A stretch of DNA of 64,000 bases from Pseudonocardia alaniniphila. Lineage in GTDB: Bacteria; Actinomycetota; Actinomycetes; Mycobacteriales; Pseudonocardiaceae. The position numbers were made by a program, and so were the translations under genes. Below the pieces are notes generated by a model. The model was not told the DNA's origin. It did no database searches and saw nothing but the letters and a program-made list of their open reading frames with translations. The stretch's first letter is position 1. Every line of letters starts with the position of its first letter. Location: contig NZ_JAKXMK010000010.1 in the NCBI RefSeq assembly GCF_022524485.1, positions 186,001-250,000 of the forward strand. The letters are read 5' to 3'. This document shows, in pieces, positions 45,112 to 54,172 of the stretch.

Positions 45112-46809
45112 CTAGCCGACGTTGATCGTCGCGGTGGCCGTGCTGGTCGCCGCCGTGCTGCCGGTCAGCTTCGTCATGTCGATGCGCAGGAACTCGCCGT
45201 TGTCCTGCTGGCCGGTCGCAGGGCTGACCTTCATCTCGAGGGCGTACGGCGGATTCGGCGTCGCGTCGGAGACATCGGAGATGCCGAAGTCGCTGTCGTT
45301 GCTGATGATCAGCGTCTTGCCGCCGTCCAGCGTGGCGACGCCCTCCACCTTGTCGTGGGAGAAGAAGCGGCTGTAACCGTCGACAGGGTTCGGATCCAGC
45401 GACGCCAGCAGGCCGTCCACGTCGAGGTACTGCGACTCGGCGACGGGCTTGATCCCGGCGCTCTGGTAGGCACTCAGCGCGTCCGCAGTGGTCAGCGGGT
45501 CCCCGTCGGACGAGAGCGAGAGCGCCTCGATCGTCTTGCCGCCGACGAGCAGGCCTTTCGCCGGGTCGTAGGTCGCACCAGGCACGCGCGCCGACGGGCC
45601 GACGTCGGTCGCGCCGTTCAGGTCGATCTTCCAGAGTCGCTTGTAGCCGTCTGCTTTCGGGAACTTGGAGTCGCGCTCGTCGACGAGGAACGTCGTGTCC
45701 GACAGCGCGGTGATCTCGCTGTTGGCCGTGCCGTTCGAGTCCGGATCGTGCAGCAGATAGAGGTACTCGTGGAGTGCATGCGTCTGCAGGTCGTAGGTGA
45801 CGATCCGCGTCGGCGCGATCTTCGTCGCGTCCTCTCCGTCCAGGTCGGACTGCTGGAGCCCGGACTGCATCAGGCCGACGAGGGTCTTGCCGTCCGGCGT
45901 GACGGTCAGGCCCTCCATCCCGCGGTTCGGCACGCGGTTGAGCAGTTCCTTGGGGAGGGTTCCGTCTTTCGGCGAGAGGCGCTGGATCGTGCGGCCGTTT
46001 GCATCGAAGTGTGTGATGAACGGGCCGTACTCGTCCGAGATCCAGAACGTGCCGTCGGGTAGCGCGGCGATGCCCTCGGGGTCGTAGCCGTTCGGGTCGG
46101 GTGGGAGGACATGGCCGGCCAGGTCCTCGGTCGTCTCGCCCGTCGGGTTGTCGGTGTTGACCCGGCCCGAGTACGGATGGCCGGAGTGGTCGGTGAGCGG
46201 GATCTCGCGGATCAGCGTCGCCCGACCGTCCGAATCCAGCTTGAACTGGCCGATCGCCGGGTCGTAGTCGGGAATCGGCTCGATGGCGTCTCCGTTCTCA
46301 GCGGTGACGTTGGGGCCGCGATCCTCGAGCCCGTAAACCTCGTCGGGGTGGCCCGGCACCATCGTCACCGCGGAGCCGAACGAGCCTGCATTCAGCGCCA
46401 CGTTGCCGTAGCTGCCCAGTGACGGGACGTTGTCGGAGTAGAGCGAGACGGCATTGCTCACCGTGTAGGTGAAGCTGTCGTGGCCGGTGAACCCGGCGGC
46501 GGGGACGTATCTGAACGAGCCATCGGGGTTGAGCTGCAGCGAGCCGTGCCGCGGTTGCGAGTGCACCAGCAGCTGAACGCTGCCGGCGGCGTCACCCGCC
46601 AGCAGCCCATGGGCGGCGTCGACAGCGAGCGCTCCGGTGGCCCCGGTCGAGTAGGTGGCGGCTTTCGCGACGGCTTTCGCGGGCTCGTCGGCTGCGTGGG
46701 CCTGGCCTGGCGTCAGCGGCCCGGCGAGGGCCGCGGCGGCTAGGACGAGGGTGGTGGCGGCGGCGCGCCGGGCGAGACGTCGGGGCGCGGTGGGGCGCGA
46801 CGCTGGCAT
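45112..46809 (-). CDS. Secreted esterase-like phytase-family protein with cadherin-like N-terminal domain
   Basis: The 565-residue product has a signal peptide with a twin-arginine-like start (PRRLARRAAATTLVLAAAALA). A cadherin-type Ig domain follows (SFRYVPAAGFTGHDSFTYTVSN), then an esterase-like activity of phytase domain (YGLEDRGPNVTAENGDAIEP, NGYDPEGIAALPDGTFWISDEYGP, NRGMEGLTVTPDG). The family acts on phosphate esters or similar outside the cell. The ATG has a good binding site (AGGAGACCCAATG). An 11-bp-phased direct-repeat box lies 60-100 bp upstream. Confidence 0.88.
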   Translation of the reverse strand: MPASRPTAPRRLARRAAATTLVLAAAALAGPLTPGQAHAADEPAKAVAKAATYSTGATGALAVDAAHGLLAGDAAGSVQLLVHSQPRHGSLQLNPDGSFRYVPAAGFTGHDSFTYTVSNAVSLYSDNVPSLGSYGNVALNAGSFGSAVTMVPGHPDEVYGLEDRGPNVTAENGDAIEPIPDYDPAIGQFKLDSDGRATLIREIPLTDHSGHPYSGRVNTDNPTGETTEDLAGHVLPPDPNGYDPEGIAALPDGTFWISDEYGPFITHFDANGRTIQRLSPKDGTLPKELLNRVPNRGMEGLTVTPDGKTLVGLMQSGLQQSDLDGEDATKIAPTRIVTYDLQTHALHEYLYLLHDPDSNGTANSEITALSDTTFLVDERDSKFPKADGYKRLWKIDLNGATDVGPSARVPGATYDPAKGLLVGGKTIEALSLSSDGDPLTTADALSAYQSAGIKPVAESQYLDVDGLLASLDPNPVDGYSRFFSHDKVEGVATLDGGKTLIISNDSDFGISDVSDATPNPPYALEMKVSPATGQQDNGEFLRIDMTKLTGSTAATSTATATINVG

Positions 46810-47452
46810 TGGGTCTCCTTGGCGGGGGCGAGCAACGCCGAAAACGTGTGGGCGCTTCGCGCGGGGAATGTGATCGGCCCGTTGCAGATATGTGATCTTC
46901 ATGTGATGGGGAGCAGTCGGATCTGTTTTCGGATCTTTCGGCAAATCTACTAGATCGACAGTGTGCGGGCAATGCCCGTGGTAAACGGCGCAATGGTAGA
47001 CGTGCTCTGGTTCCGCTAAGTGACCATCAACGATGGTTCCAAAATCCCGGTTGCTCACCAGGTGTGTTTCGAGTGATTTGCCCCGCGGTGCGCTTGTTGT
47101 TGGCAGGCTCTTCCCGATCGCTTCTCCGGCCTGACGGTTCACGGTAACCGCGTGTTCGAAGACCTTGCGATTCGATTACCACGGGTGCTGATCTTTTTCT
47201 CGCCTCTGTCGAGTGCGCACAGCATTGCGGCCGATCGTGGATCTTTCGAGTTTCCCCGGCAGCCACGGGCTCGCCTCGTCCACCCGCGCCCGTAACCCAC
47301 TCCGGCCGGCGCGACACCCAGCTGAAGTCGCCGTCGGGCCAGGTCGGCACGGCGCCTGCCCCGGGGTGGACCACGTCGCACGCCACCAGACGGGCTGTGT
47401 CAGCCGATCAACGCCGGGCCCACCGGCTGCCGGCGCGGCGCGAGCAGCCCGG
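46810..47452. other. 643-bp AT-richer gap between the phytase-like and reductase genes
   Basis: Apart from the ATCACAT box, I see a short hairpin CGGGCA-A-TGCCCG at 46966-46978 and GTTCACGGTAACC around 47133. A minus-strand frame from 47386 is coding-like only for its first ~45 codons (47250-47386, with PGAGAVPTWPDGDFSWVS). After that its codon bias disappears, so it may be the remnant of a decayed gene. No intact gene is supported. Confidence 0.5.
46869..46907 (-). promoter_or_regulatory. Direct-repeat box (ATCACAT units in 11-bp register)
   Basis: On the minus strand three copies of ATCACAT occur at 11-bp and then 22-bp intervals, 60-98 bp upstream of the phytase-like start. Such phasing is the hallmark of OmpR/PhoB-type response-regulator sites. 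The unit resembles the mycobacterial PhoP site (TCACAGC repeats, 11-bp spacing). This suggests phosphate- or stress-responsive control. Confidence 0.55.
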
Positions 47453-48097
47453 TCACCTCCGCCAGAACAGGTGGTGGGTCACGCCGCTCGGGCTGGGCAC
47501 GACATCGAGGTGGAACCGGTCGAGCAGCTCGTCCGGCGACTTCCAGAGTTGCACGCCGGATCCGAGCTCCACCTGCGAGACGGCCACGTGCATGGTGTCG
47601 ACGAGGTCGGCGTCGAGGAACTGCCGGATGGTGGTTGCCCCGCCGCCGAGCCGGACGTCCTTGCCCCCCGCAGCGTCCCGCGCCTGCTCGAGGACCGTGG
47701 CCGGATCGTCGTCGACGAAGTGGAACGTGGTGTCGGAGAGGGTGAACGACGGACGCTCGTGGTGGGTCAGCACGAATACGGGGGTGCGGAACGGAGGCTC
47801 GTCGCCCCACCAGCCGCGCCATTCGTGGTCGTGCCAGGGCCCGCGCTGCGGGCCGAACTTGTTGCGGCCCATGATCTCGGCGCCGATGTTGCGGGCGTAG
47901 TCCCGCGTGAAGTAGTCGTCGAGGCCCCGGCTTCCGCCTGGGTCGGTGCGCATGGGCCAGCTCGCCGTGGCGCCGGCCCAGGCGAACATGTCGCCAGGGT
48001 CGACGTCGCCGAACGGCCTCTCCAGACTCTGGTTCTCACCGGCACCGAATCCGTCACGCGAGACGTTGAAGTTCTGCACCCTCAGCAGCTGATTCAC
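47453..48097 (-). CDS. RibD-C/dihydrofolate-reductase-fold protein
   Basis: The 214-residue product fits the family of DHFR-like reductases (RibD C-terminal fold): an N-terminal LLRVQNFNVSRDGFGAG strand, EIMGRNKFGP, TPVFVLTHHERPSF and DVRLGGGATTIRQFLDADLVD. The last block matches the G-G-G-x-x-x-x-x-x-x-L-D motif. The start is a GTG with GGAGGAACCCGC ahead of it. It is not a classical FolA. NADPH-dependent reduction of an unknown pterin-like or other substrate is inferred. Confidence 0.85.
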   Translation of the reverse strand: MNQLLRVQNFNVSRDGFGAGENQSLERPFGDVDPGDMFAWAGATASWPMRTDPGGSRGLDDYFTRDYARNIGAEIMGRNKFGPQRGPWHDHEWRGWWGDEPPFRTPVFVLTHHERPSFTLSDTTFHFVDDDPATVLEQARDAAGGKDVRLGGGATTIRQFLDADLVDTMHVAVSQVELGSGVQLWKSPDELLDRFHLDVVPSPSGVTHHLFWRR

Positions 48098-48308
48098 GCG
48101 GGTTCCTCCTGCACTGTTGATGATCGGTAGACCGCGCGGGCCTCACGAAATCATCGGCGGGACCGGCCGATCATCGGAGATGCCGATCACACCGAGACAG
48201 CCGGGAAACGCATCCGGAGACCGGAGGCTGTTTCTCGGCCGACAGTGTGTTCTCGGGCGGAGGCGCTGGTCAGGGGCGCGACCACCCCGCTGCGGGTAAC
48301 CTGATTCC

Positions 48309-50342
48309 GTGGCCCCATGGGAGCGGGCCCGCTGGCTCCCGCTCGGCGCGGAGATCGTGCTGGCGTTCATGACGGGCGCCGGCACTTTTGTGCTGGGAGC
48401 AGTAGTTCTCGCGAGCATCGATTCCGACGTCGTCGCCGCGCTCCTCGGCGCTGTTTGTCTCGTCGCCCTGACCGCGATCGCTCGGTTCACGAGCGTGGCG
48501 TACGCGGTCCCGGTCGGAATGGCGGGCATGCTCGCCTTCGACTGGTTCTACCTCCCCCCGACGCATCCGCTGGAGTTCCCGGACACCGCCAACCTCGTGG
48601 ACCTCATCGTCTACCTGGTCGTGGCGGTTCTCCTGGGCGAGATAGCGGCGCATGCGGCCCGCCGTGCCCGTGCTGCCGAGCGGGCCCACGCAGACATCGC
48701 CGACGAGCAGGCGGCGCTTCGCCGGGTGGCGACCCTCGTCGCGAAGGGTGCACCCGCCGACGAACTCTTCGCCGCGGTGGCGGCGGAGGCGGGCAACCTG
48801 CTCGACGTGCACGGCATCCGAATCGCCCGCTACGAGGATGCGACGGAGCTCGTCCACGTGGCGGAGTGGAGCAAGCCCGGATGCGCGCCGGCCCCGTACG
48901 ACCGGGCCAAGCTCGAGGGAACGAGTGTGTCCGGCCAGGTGCTCAGCACGGGACGTGCCGCACGTATCGACAACTACGAGGACATCGCGGTGCGGGCGCC
49001 GTTCGCTCGTGGTCTGGATCTGAAGTCGGTCGTCGGCGCTCCTGTCGTCGTCGAAGGCCGCCGATGGGGCGTTCTGATCGCCTGGTCTGTGAGCGGCCCG
49101 CTCCCGGCCGACACGGAAGGCCGGTTGACCGGCTTCAGCGAGCTCGTCGGCACTGCGATCGCCAACGCGCAGGCCCGGGTGGAACTGCGGAACTTCGCCG
49201 AGGAGCAGGCGGCGCTGCGGCGGGTGGCCACGCTGGTGGCAGGCGGAGCGGATCCGGCTGAGACGTTCGGCTTCGTCGCCGCTGAGGTCGGCCAGTTGTT
49301 CGGTGCCGACCTCGCGGTGGTGTTCCGTTACGAGCCGGATCGCACCGGCACGGTCGTCGGGCTGTGGAACGGGCCGGGCGTGGAGTTCCCGTGCACTACG
49401 CGGCTAGGTGTGACGGGGGTCGGCCCGGCGGCGACTGTGCTGGAAACCGGCCGACCGATGCGAACGGAGCGGTTCGAGGGTCCTGATGGATCGATCGCGG
49501 GCTGCTTCGCGCATCTCGGTGCACGGTCGGGGGCGGGTGCGCCGATCACCGTCGAGGGCCGGCTGTGGGGAGTGATGATCGCCGCGTCGCACGCGGAGCC
49601 GCTCCCGTCGGGCGCCGAGCTGCGGCTGGCGGCCTTCACCGAGCTGGTGGCCACCGCCCTGGCCGACGCCGACGCCCAGGCTGCGCTCACCACATCGCGG
49701 GCGCGGATCGTGACCGCCGCCGACACCGCCCGCCGTCGCATCGAGCGCGACCTGCACGACGGCGCCCAGCAACGCCTCGTCGCCCTCGCCCTGCACCTGC
49801 GCGGCGCCGTGCAACAGGCGGTACCTCCCGGCGCCGACCACCTGACCGCGGAGCTGGATCGGGTGGTCGCCGAGCTGGGCGAGGTGCTGGACGACCTGCG
49901 GGAGCTCGCCCGCGGCCTCCACCCTGCAGCCCTCGCCGAGGGCGGCCTGCGACCTGCGCTGAAAATGCTGGCCCGCCGCTCGGCCGTTCCGGTCAGCCTC
50001 GACGTCCGCGTCGACGGCCGTTTGCTCGAACCGATCGAGCTCGCGGCCTACTACGCCGTTTCCGAGGCGCTCACCAACACGGCCAAGCACGCGGACGCCT
50101 CCGGGGTCGACGTCAGGATGGAGACCGACAACGGGGTCCTGCACCTGAGCGTCCGCGACGACGGGCGCGGTGGCGCCCGTGCCGGCGGCGGGTCGGGTCT
50201 CATCGGCATCAAGGACCGCGTCGAGGCACTCGGCGGCAGGCTCTCGCTGCACAGCCCGCCCGGTGCGGGCACGACCCTGCAGGTGTCACTGCCACTCGGC
50301 ACCCCGAACGGGGCGGGCTCGAGCCCCCAACCGACCGAATGA
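48309..50342 (+). CDS. Orphan GAF sensor histidine kinase (DUF4118 + 2 GAF)
   Basis: The 677-residue product has an N-terminal DUF4118-like membrane region (residues ~10-115), two GAF domains (~135-300, ~310-455), and a HisKA_3 dimerisation helix with the phospho-acceptor His483 in RDLHDGAQQRLVALALHL. The HATPase ends with GSGLIGIKDRVEALGG. It is of the NarL-type (DevS/LiaS-like) kinase class. The two GAF domains are clearly related (both start EEQAALRRVATLVA or DEQAALRRVATLVA). No response regulator adjoins. Confidence 0.92.
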   Translation: MAPWERARWLPLGAEIVLAFMTGAGTFVLGAVVLASIDSDVVAALLGAVCLVALTAIARFTSVAYAVPVGMAGMLAFDWFYLPPTHPLEFPDTANLVDLIVYLVVAVLLGEIAAHAARRARAAERAHADIADEQAALRRVATLVAKGAPADELFAAVAAEAGNLLDVHGIRIARYEDATELVHVAEWSKPGCAPAPYDRAKLEGTSVSGQVLSTGRAARIDNYEDIAVRAPFARGLDLKSVVGAPVVVEGRRWGVLIAWSVSGPLPADTEGRLTGFSELVGTAIANAQARVELRNFAEEQAALRRVATLVAGGADPAETFGFVAAEVGQLFGADLAVVFRYEPDRTGTVVGLWNGPGVEFPCTTRLGVTGVGPAATVLETGRPMRTERFEGPDGSIAGCFAHLGARSGAGAPITVEGRLWGVMIAASHAEPLPSGAELRLAAFTELVATALADADAQAALTTSRARIVTAADTARRRIERDLHDGAQQRLVALALHLRGAVQQAVPPGADHLTAELDRVVAELGEVLDDLRELARGLHPAALAEGGLRPALKMLARRSAVPVSLDVRVDGRLLEPIELAAYYAVSEALTNTAKHADASGVDVRMETDNGVLHLSVRDDGRGGARAGGGSGLIGIKDRVEALGGRLSLHSPPGAGTTLQVSLPLGTPNGAGSSPQPTE

Positions 50343-50359
50343 CGCGGGGTGCCGGCGCT

Positions 50360-51883
50360 CTACGCCGGCTCTCCGAACCATCGGGTGAGCGCGGTCCGGA
50401 GCGTCTCCAGGTCGGGTTCGCGGTCGGAGGATGCCCAGGCGACGTACCCGTCGGGGCGGATCAGCAACGCGGTGGGCCCGTCGGCCACCCGGCCCTCGAC
50501 GAGATCGACGCGGTCGTTCCATCTCTCGGCCGCGTTCCCCAGCGCGCCGGAGAGGTCGAGCAGCACCGGGCGCGCGGTCTTCATCAGCTCCGCCAGGTTC
50601 TCCCCGCCCTCGGTCGGTTCGAGGTCCGGGGCCCAGCGGCCGACCAGGGGATGGGGTTCGGTGAGGCCCCAGTCGTAGCGGATGTCGGCGCCGGACATGA
50701 GCTCGGCGATGTGCCGGACGACCCGCTCCTCGCCCAGCAGTTCGGCGAACAGCTCGCGTAGGGCGGTGATCTCGGCGCCCGGCGAGATCAGCGCGGACTG
50801 AGCCTGGGTGTGCATCACCACCCGCTCGCTGACCGGTCGCCGCTCGCTCTCGTAGGTGTCGAGCAGGTCGTCGGGCGCCCAGCCGCGCACGGTGCCGGCG
50901 AGCTTCCAACCGAGGTTCACGGCGTCCTGCAGCCCCAGGTTCAGCCCGGGGCCCCCGATGGCGGAGTGCACGTGTGCCGCGTCTCCGAGCAGGAGTACGC
51001 GGCCCGCGCGGAACGACTCGGCGAGCCGGGTGTTGCCGCCCGTGAGGCGTCGCAGAAGGTGCGGCCCGTTCCCCTCGGGAGGGCCCAGGGGGATGTCCGC
51101 GCCGAGCACCCGCCGGATGCTGGCCCGCATCTCGTCGAGGCTCATCGGCTCCGCCTGCTCGTCCGCGGGGCGGTTCCACTCGAGCGTCGTGACCATCGGG
51201 CCTCCCGCGAACGGCGCGTAGACGAACACGCCGTGGTCGGTGCGGAAGTGGAAGAACGGCGGGACGTGGACGTCGCCGGCGCGCACTCCGCCGGTGCCGG
51301 GGTCGAGCACGGACGCAGGCAGGCTCACGTGCGTCGACCGCGACACCGTGTCCTCACGGGTCACGCCCGGGAAGCCGATCCCCGCGAGCTTGCGCACCGT
51401 GCTGTGCCCGCCGTCGGCGCCCACGAGGTAGCGCGCCCGCAGCTCCTGGGTACCTCCCGGCGCGTTCACCTCGACGGTCACCCCGTCGCCGTCCTGGGCC
51501 ATGGCGGTCACGTCGTGGCCGTAGCGCAGGTCCACCCCCAGCTCACGGGCGTGCGCTTCCAGGCGTCGGACGAGCTCGGGCTGGGGTAGGCCGAGGATGG
51601 TCAACGGGTTGTCGGGCAGTTGGTCCAGCAGCAGGGGCAACCCGCCGAACACGAACCGCGGCGCCGGGATCGGCGGCCCTGGCATCCCGCTCAGCCGTTC
51701 GTAGAGGCCGCGCCGGTGGAGCATGCGCACGACCTGCCCGACCAGTCCGTTGGCTCGGTGCTCGTGGCTGCGTTCGGGCAGCCGCTCCACCACCACCGGG
51801 CGGACCCCTGCCAGCCGCAGCTCGCACGCCAGCAGGAGCCCGTTCGGGCCTCCACCTGCGATGATGACGTCCAATGTGGACAT
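50360..51883 (-). CDS. FAD-dependent aromatic monooxygenase
   Basis: The 507-residue product has the dinucleotide motif IIAGGGPNGLLLACELRLAG, the GADGGHSTVRKLAG motif and GRVLLLGDAAHVHSAIGGPG, which together define class A flavin hydroxylases (phenol hydroxylase / rifampicin monooxygenase branch). A thioredoxin-like C-terminal domain follows (LLIRPDGYVAWAS). It probably hydroxylates an aromatic compound or inactivates an antibiotic. The ATG has a GAGGAG site, and the TetR gene sits 82 bp upstream. Confidence 0.9.
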   Translation of the reverse strand: MSTLDVIIAGGGPNGLLLACELRLAGVRPVVVERLPERSHEHRANGLVGQVVRMLHRRGLYERLSGMPGPPIPAPRFVFGGLPLLLDQLPDNPLTILGLPQPELVRRLEAHARELGVDLRYGHDVTAMAQDGDGVTVEVNAPGGTQELRARYLVGADGGHSTVRKLAGIGFPGVTREDTVSRSTHVSLPASVLDPGTGGVRAGDVHVPPFFHFRTDHGVFVYAPFAGGPMVTTLEWNRPADEQAEPMSLDEMRASIRRVLGADIPLGPPEGNGPHLLRRLTGGNTRLAESFRAGRVLLLGDAAHVHSAIGGPGLNLGLQDAVNLGWKLAGTVRGWAPDDLLDTYESERRPVSERVVMHTQAQSALISPGAEITALRELFAELLGEERVVRHIAELMSGADIRYDWGLTEPHPLVGRWAPDLEPTEGGENLAELMKTARPVLLDLSGALGNAAERWNDRVDLVEGRVADGPTALLIRPDGYVAWASSDREPDLETLRTALTRWFGEPA

Positions 51884-51965
51884 GACGGTGCTCCTCACCT
51901 GGCGACGGCAACGGACACGACGAACCAGCCCAGGCACTCCTGGGCGTACAGGGGTCAGGGACGGA

Positions 51966-52592
51966 TCAGGGCTGGGAAAGGCCGGCGGCCAGCCGGTCGA
52001 GTGACTCGCGCAGTACGTGCGTGAACGGCACCGGCGGGTCGGCGTTGACCCACTGGTCGATCGCCACCCGTACAGCGGCCCACGCCGCGGCGGCGACGAG
52101 TCGTGGGTGGAGGTCGCGGGCGTCGGTGCCGGTTCGTTCGGCGACCGCAGCCGCGAGTTCGTGCTCAGTGGCGACGTGTGCCTTGAGGAACTCGCCCTGC
52201 AGCGAGGGGTGTTCCATCATCAGCCGGACGCCCTGGGTCCACGCGGGATCGGGCGTGCGGCCCCGAGACCCCTGCTGATCGTGGTGGATCTGCGCGAGCA
52301 CCGCCTCCACGATCGCCTCCCACAAGGGCTCGTCCGCAGGCCGGGCGCGCAGCAGTGCCGCGGTCTGCTTCGCCCGGTCGGCCTGCCGGGCCGCGATCGC
52401 CTCCGGGATGCTCGAGAAGTAGTTGTTGAACGTCCGGTGCGACACCCCCGCCTCGGCGGCGATGTCCATCGCCGTGACGTTCGCGAGCCCGCGCTCGACG
52501 GTGAGACGGATCGCGGCCCAGCTCAGCGCCGTGCGCGTCTCCTGCCGCTTGCGCTCCCGCAGGCCGACGTGAGGGTCGCCGTCCGGTTCCAT
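51966..52592 (-). CDS. TetR-family repressor
   Basis: The 208-residue product has an N-terminal HTH (ALSWAAIRLTVERGLANVTAMDIAAEAGVSHRTFNNYFSS). The C-terminal helical domain holds the ligand pocket. It very likely represses itself and the downstream monooxygenase: a palindrome lies 20 bp upstream of its start. ATG 52592 was preferred to upstream codons that overlap the operator. Confidence 0.9.
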   Translation of the reverse strand: MEPDGDPHVGLRERKRQETRTALSWAAIRLTVERGLANVTAMDIAAEAGVSHRTFNNYFSSIPEAIAARQADRAKQTAALLRARPADEPLWEAIVEAVLAQIHHDQQGSRGRTPDPAWTQGVRLMMEHPSLQGEFLKAHVATEHELAAAVAERTGTDARDLHPRLVAAAAWAAVRVAIDQWVNADPPVPFTHVLRESLDRLAAGLSQP

Positions 52593-52611
52593 GCCGCCAC
52601 CGTACAGAATC

Positions 52612-52642
52612 TTGCGCCTGGCGCAAAGATGCGTGAGACGCA
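52612..52642. promoter_or_regulatory. Tandem palindromes upstream of tetR (operator)
   Basis: TTGCGCC-T-GGCGCAA (52612-52626) is a perfect 7-bp-arm palindrome. TGCGT-GAG-ACGCA (52630-52642) follows, and a CGCAAAG element recurs 17 bp apart. This is typical of an autoregulatory TetR site, possibly bound by two dimers. It could also act on the divergent MFS gene 110 bp away. Confidence 0.6.
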
Positions 52643-52752
52643 AAGTTTGGGTGAAACGTCGGGTCTGGTGATTGCGCCTCCGTCGGCGGCGTTGACCTCG
52701 CTGATCACGGCGCTGACAATCAGCGGGTGATCGTGCTGACGCGATCTCCGCC

Positions 52753-54132
52753 GTGGGCCGGCCCGATCACTCGGAAGCTCCCTCGGTCAACGTCAGCGAG
52801 GTCGATTTGTCCGGAGCACGAGAGTCCATACGTGGGTCGGCGTGGCTGCCGCGCGCCCATCCCCTGTCCTGGGTGACGCTCGCGATCACCACGTGCGCGA
52901 TCCTGATGACGGCGGTGGACGGCGGGATCCTCCCGGCCGTTCTGCCGGCCATCCAGGAGGAGTTCGAGCTCAACTCGACGCAGGCCGGGCTGATCAACTC
53001 GGTGTTCTTCGCCGGGCTGATCGTAGGAGCGCTGGTCTTCGGGTGGGTCTCCGACCGGATAGGTACCGGATACCGCCGGACCTGGACCTGGAACGTGGCG
53101 ATGCTGATCGGCATCCTCGGGGGCGCCCTGACATTCGGCTTCGCCGGCAGCTTCGTGGCGTTCCTGCTGCTGCGCATCCCGATGGGGATCAGCCGGGGCG
53201 GATCGGAGCCGGTCAACGTCGCGCTCGTCAGCGAGTGGTGGCCCAAGGAGCACCGGGGGTTCGCCGTGGGCGTGCACCACACCGGCTTCCCGTTCGGACA
53301 GTTCCTCACCGGTGCGCTCATCGCCGTGGTTCTCGGTGTGGCCGGGTGGCGGGAGGCGTTCCTGCTGATACCGCTGCTCGGCATCCCGATCATCGTCGCG
53401 CAGACCTTTCTCGGCACCAGGCGCAATCAGCAGCGGGTCTACGACTGGATCGACCGCCGCGGTCTCACGCGCCCGCTTCCGGAGCTCTCCGTGCGCCACA
53501 CCGGGTCGGCCCTCGCTCCCGTCCGTGAGGCGTTGAGCAGCGCGAACGTCCGCTGGTCGGTCGTGCTGATCTTCCTCTTCCTCTGGGCGGAGGCCGGGGC
53601 CGTCACGTTCCTGACGGGGCAGTTGGTGGACCAGGGCATGAGCCTCGCGCTGGCGGCCCTGCTCTCCGGGGCCTCCGGGCTGACGGGATGGATCGGCCAG
53701 GTGGTGTGGGGCGCGTGGTCCGACCACGCAGGGCGGAAGTTCGCCATCCGGTTCCTCGTCATCGGTTGGGCCGTGACCCTGCTGGCGATGATCTTCATCT
53801 CCAGCCCGGCGAGCGCATGGATCGTCCTGCTCGCCTGGGGTCTGTTCCGCAACGCGCCCTTCCCCGTGGTCTACGCGCTGCTCATCGACTCGGTGCCGCG
53901 GTCGGCCGGCACGGCGATGGGCATCATGATCGGCATCGCGCTGGGGCTGTCGGGCGTGCTCGCCGCCGTCGTTTCCGGGTGGATCATCGACGGGTTCGGG
54001 TTCCCGGTGCACTACGTCGTGCTGGCCGTGATCTGCCTGCTCGGCCTGATTCCGCTCGCCATGATCACGGAGACGGTGGACGACGGGCGGAGCGCCGGAC
54101 AGGGCGGGATGACCACACGACCCGCCGGCTGA
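52753..54132 (+). CDS. MFS transporter, start of the molybdenum-hydroxylase cluster
   Basis: The 459-residue product has about twelve hydrophobic segments and the MFS motif region GWVSDRIGTGYRR. The family with EEFELNSTQAGLI near TM2 imports organic acids or related substrates. It is 40 bp upstream of the hydroxylase large subunit, so it may supply its substrate. GTG 52753 is the likely start. TTGACC and a weak GACAAT box 17 bp apart (52692-52720) may be the promoter. Confidence 0.88.
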   Translation: MGRPDHSEAPSVNVSEVDLSGARESIRGSAWLPRAHPLSWVTLAITTCAILMTAVDGGILPAVLPAIQEEFELNSTQAGLINSVFFAGLIVGALVFGWVSDRIGTGYRRTWTWNVAMLIGILGGALTFGFAGSFVAFLLLRIPMGISRGGSEPVNVALVSEWWPKEHRGFAVGVHHTGFPFGQFLTGALIAVVLGVAGWREAFLLIPLLGIPIIVAQTFLGTRRNQQRVYDWIDRRGLTRPLPELSVRHTGSALAPVREALSSANVRWSVVLIFLFLWAEAGAVTFLTGQLVDQGMSLALAALLSGASGLTGWIGQVVWGAWSDHAGRKFAIRFLVIGWAVTLLAMIFISSPASAWIVLLAWGLFRNAPFPVVYALLIDSVPRSAGTAMGIMIGIALGLSGVLAAVVSGWIIDGFGFPVHYVVLAVICLLGLIPLAMITETVDDGRSAGQGGMTTRPAG

Positions 54133-54172
54133 CGGCCGCCTCGCCCCTCCGGAGAGGCCTAGTCTGAAGCGA

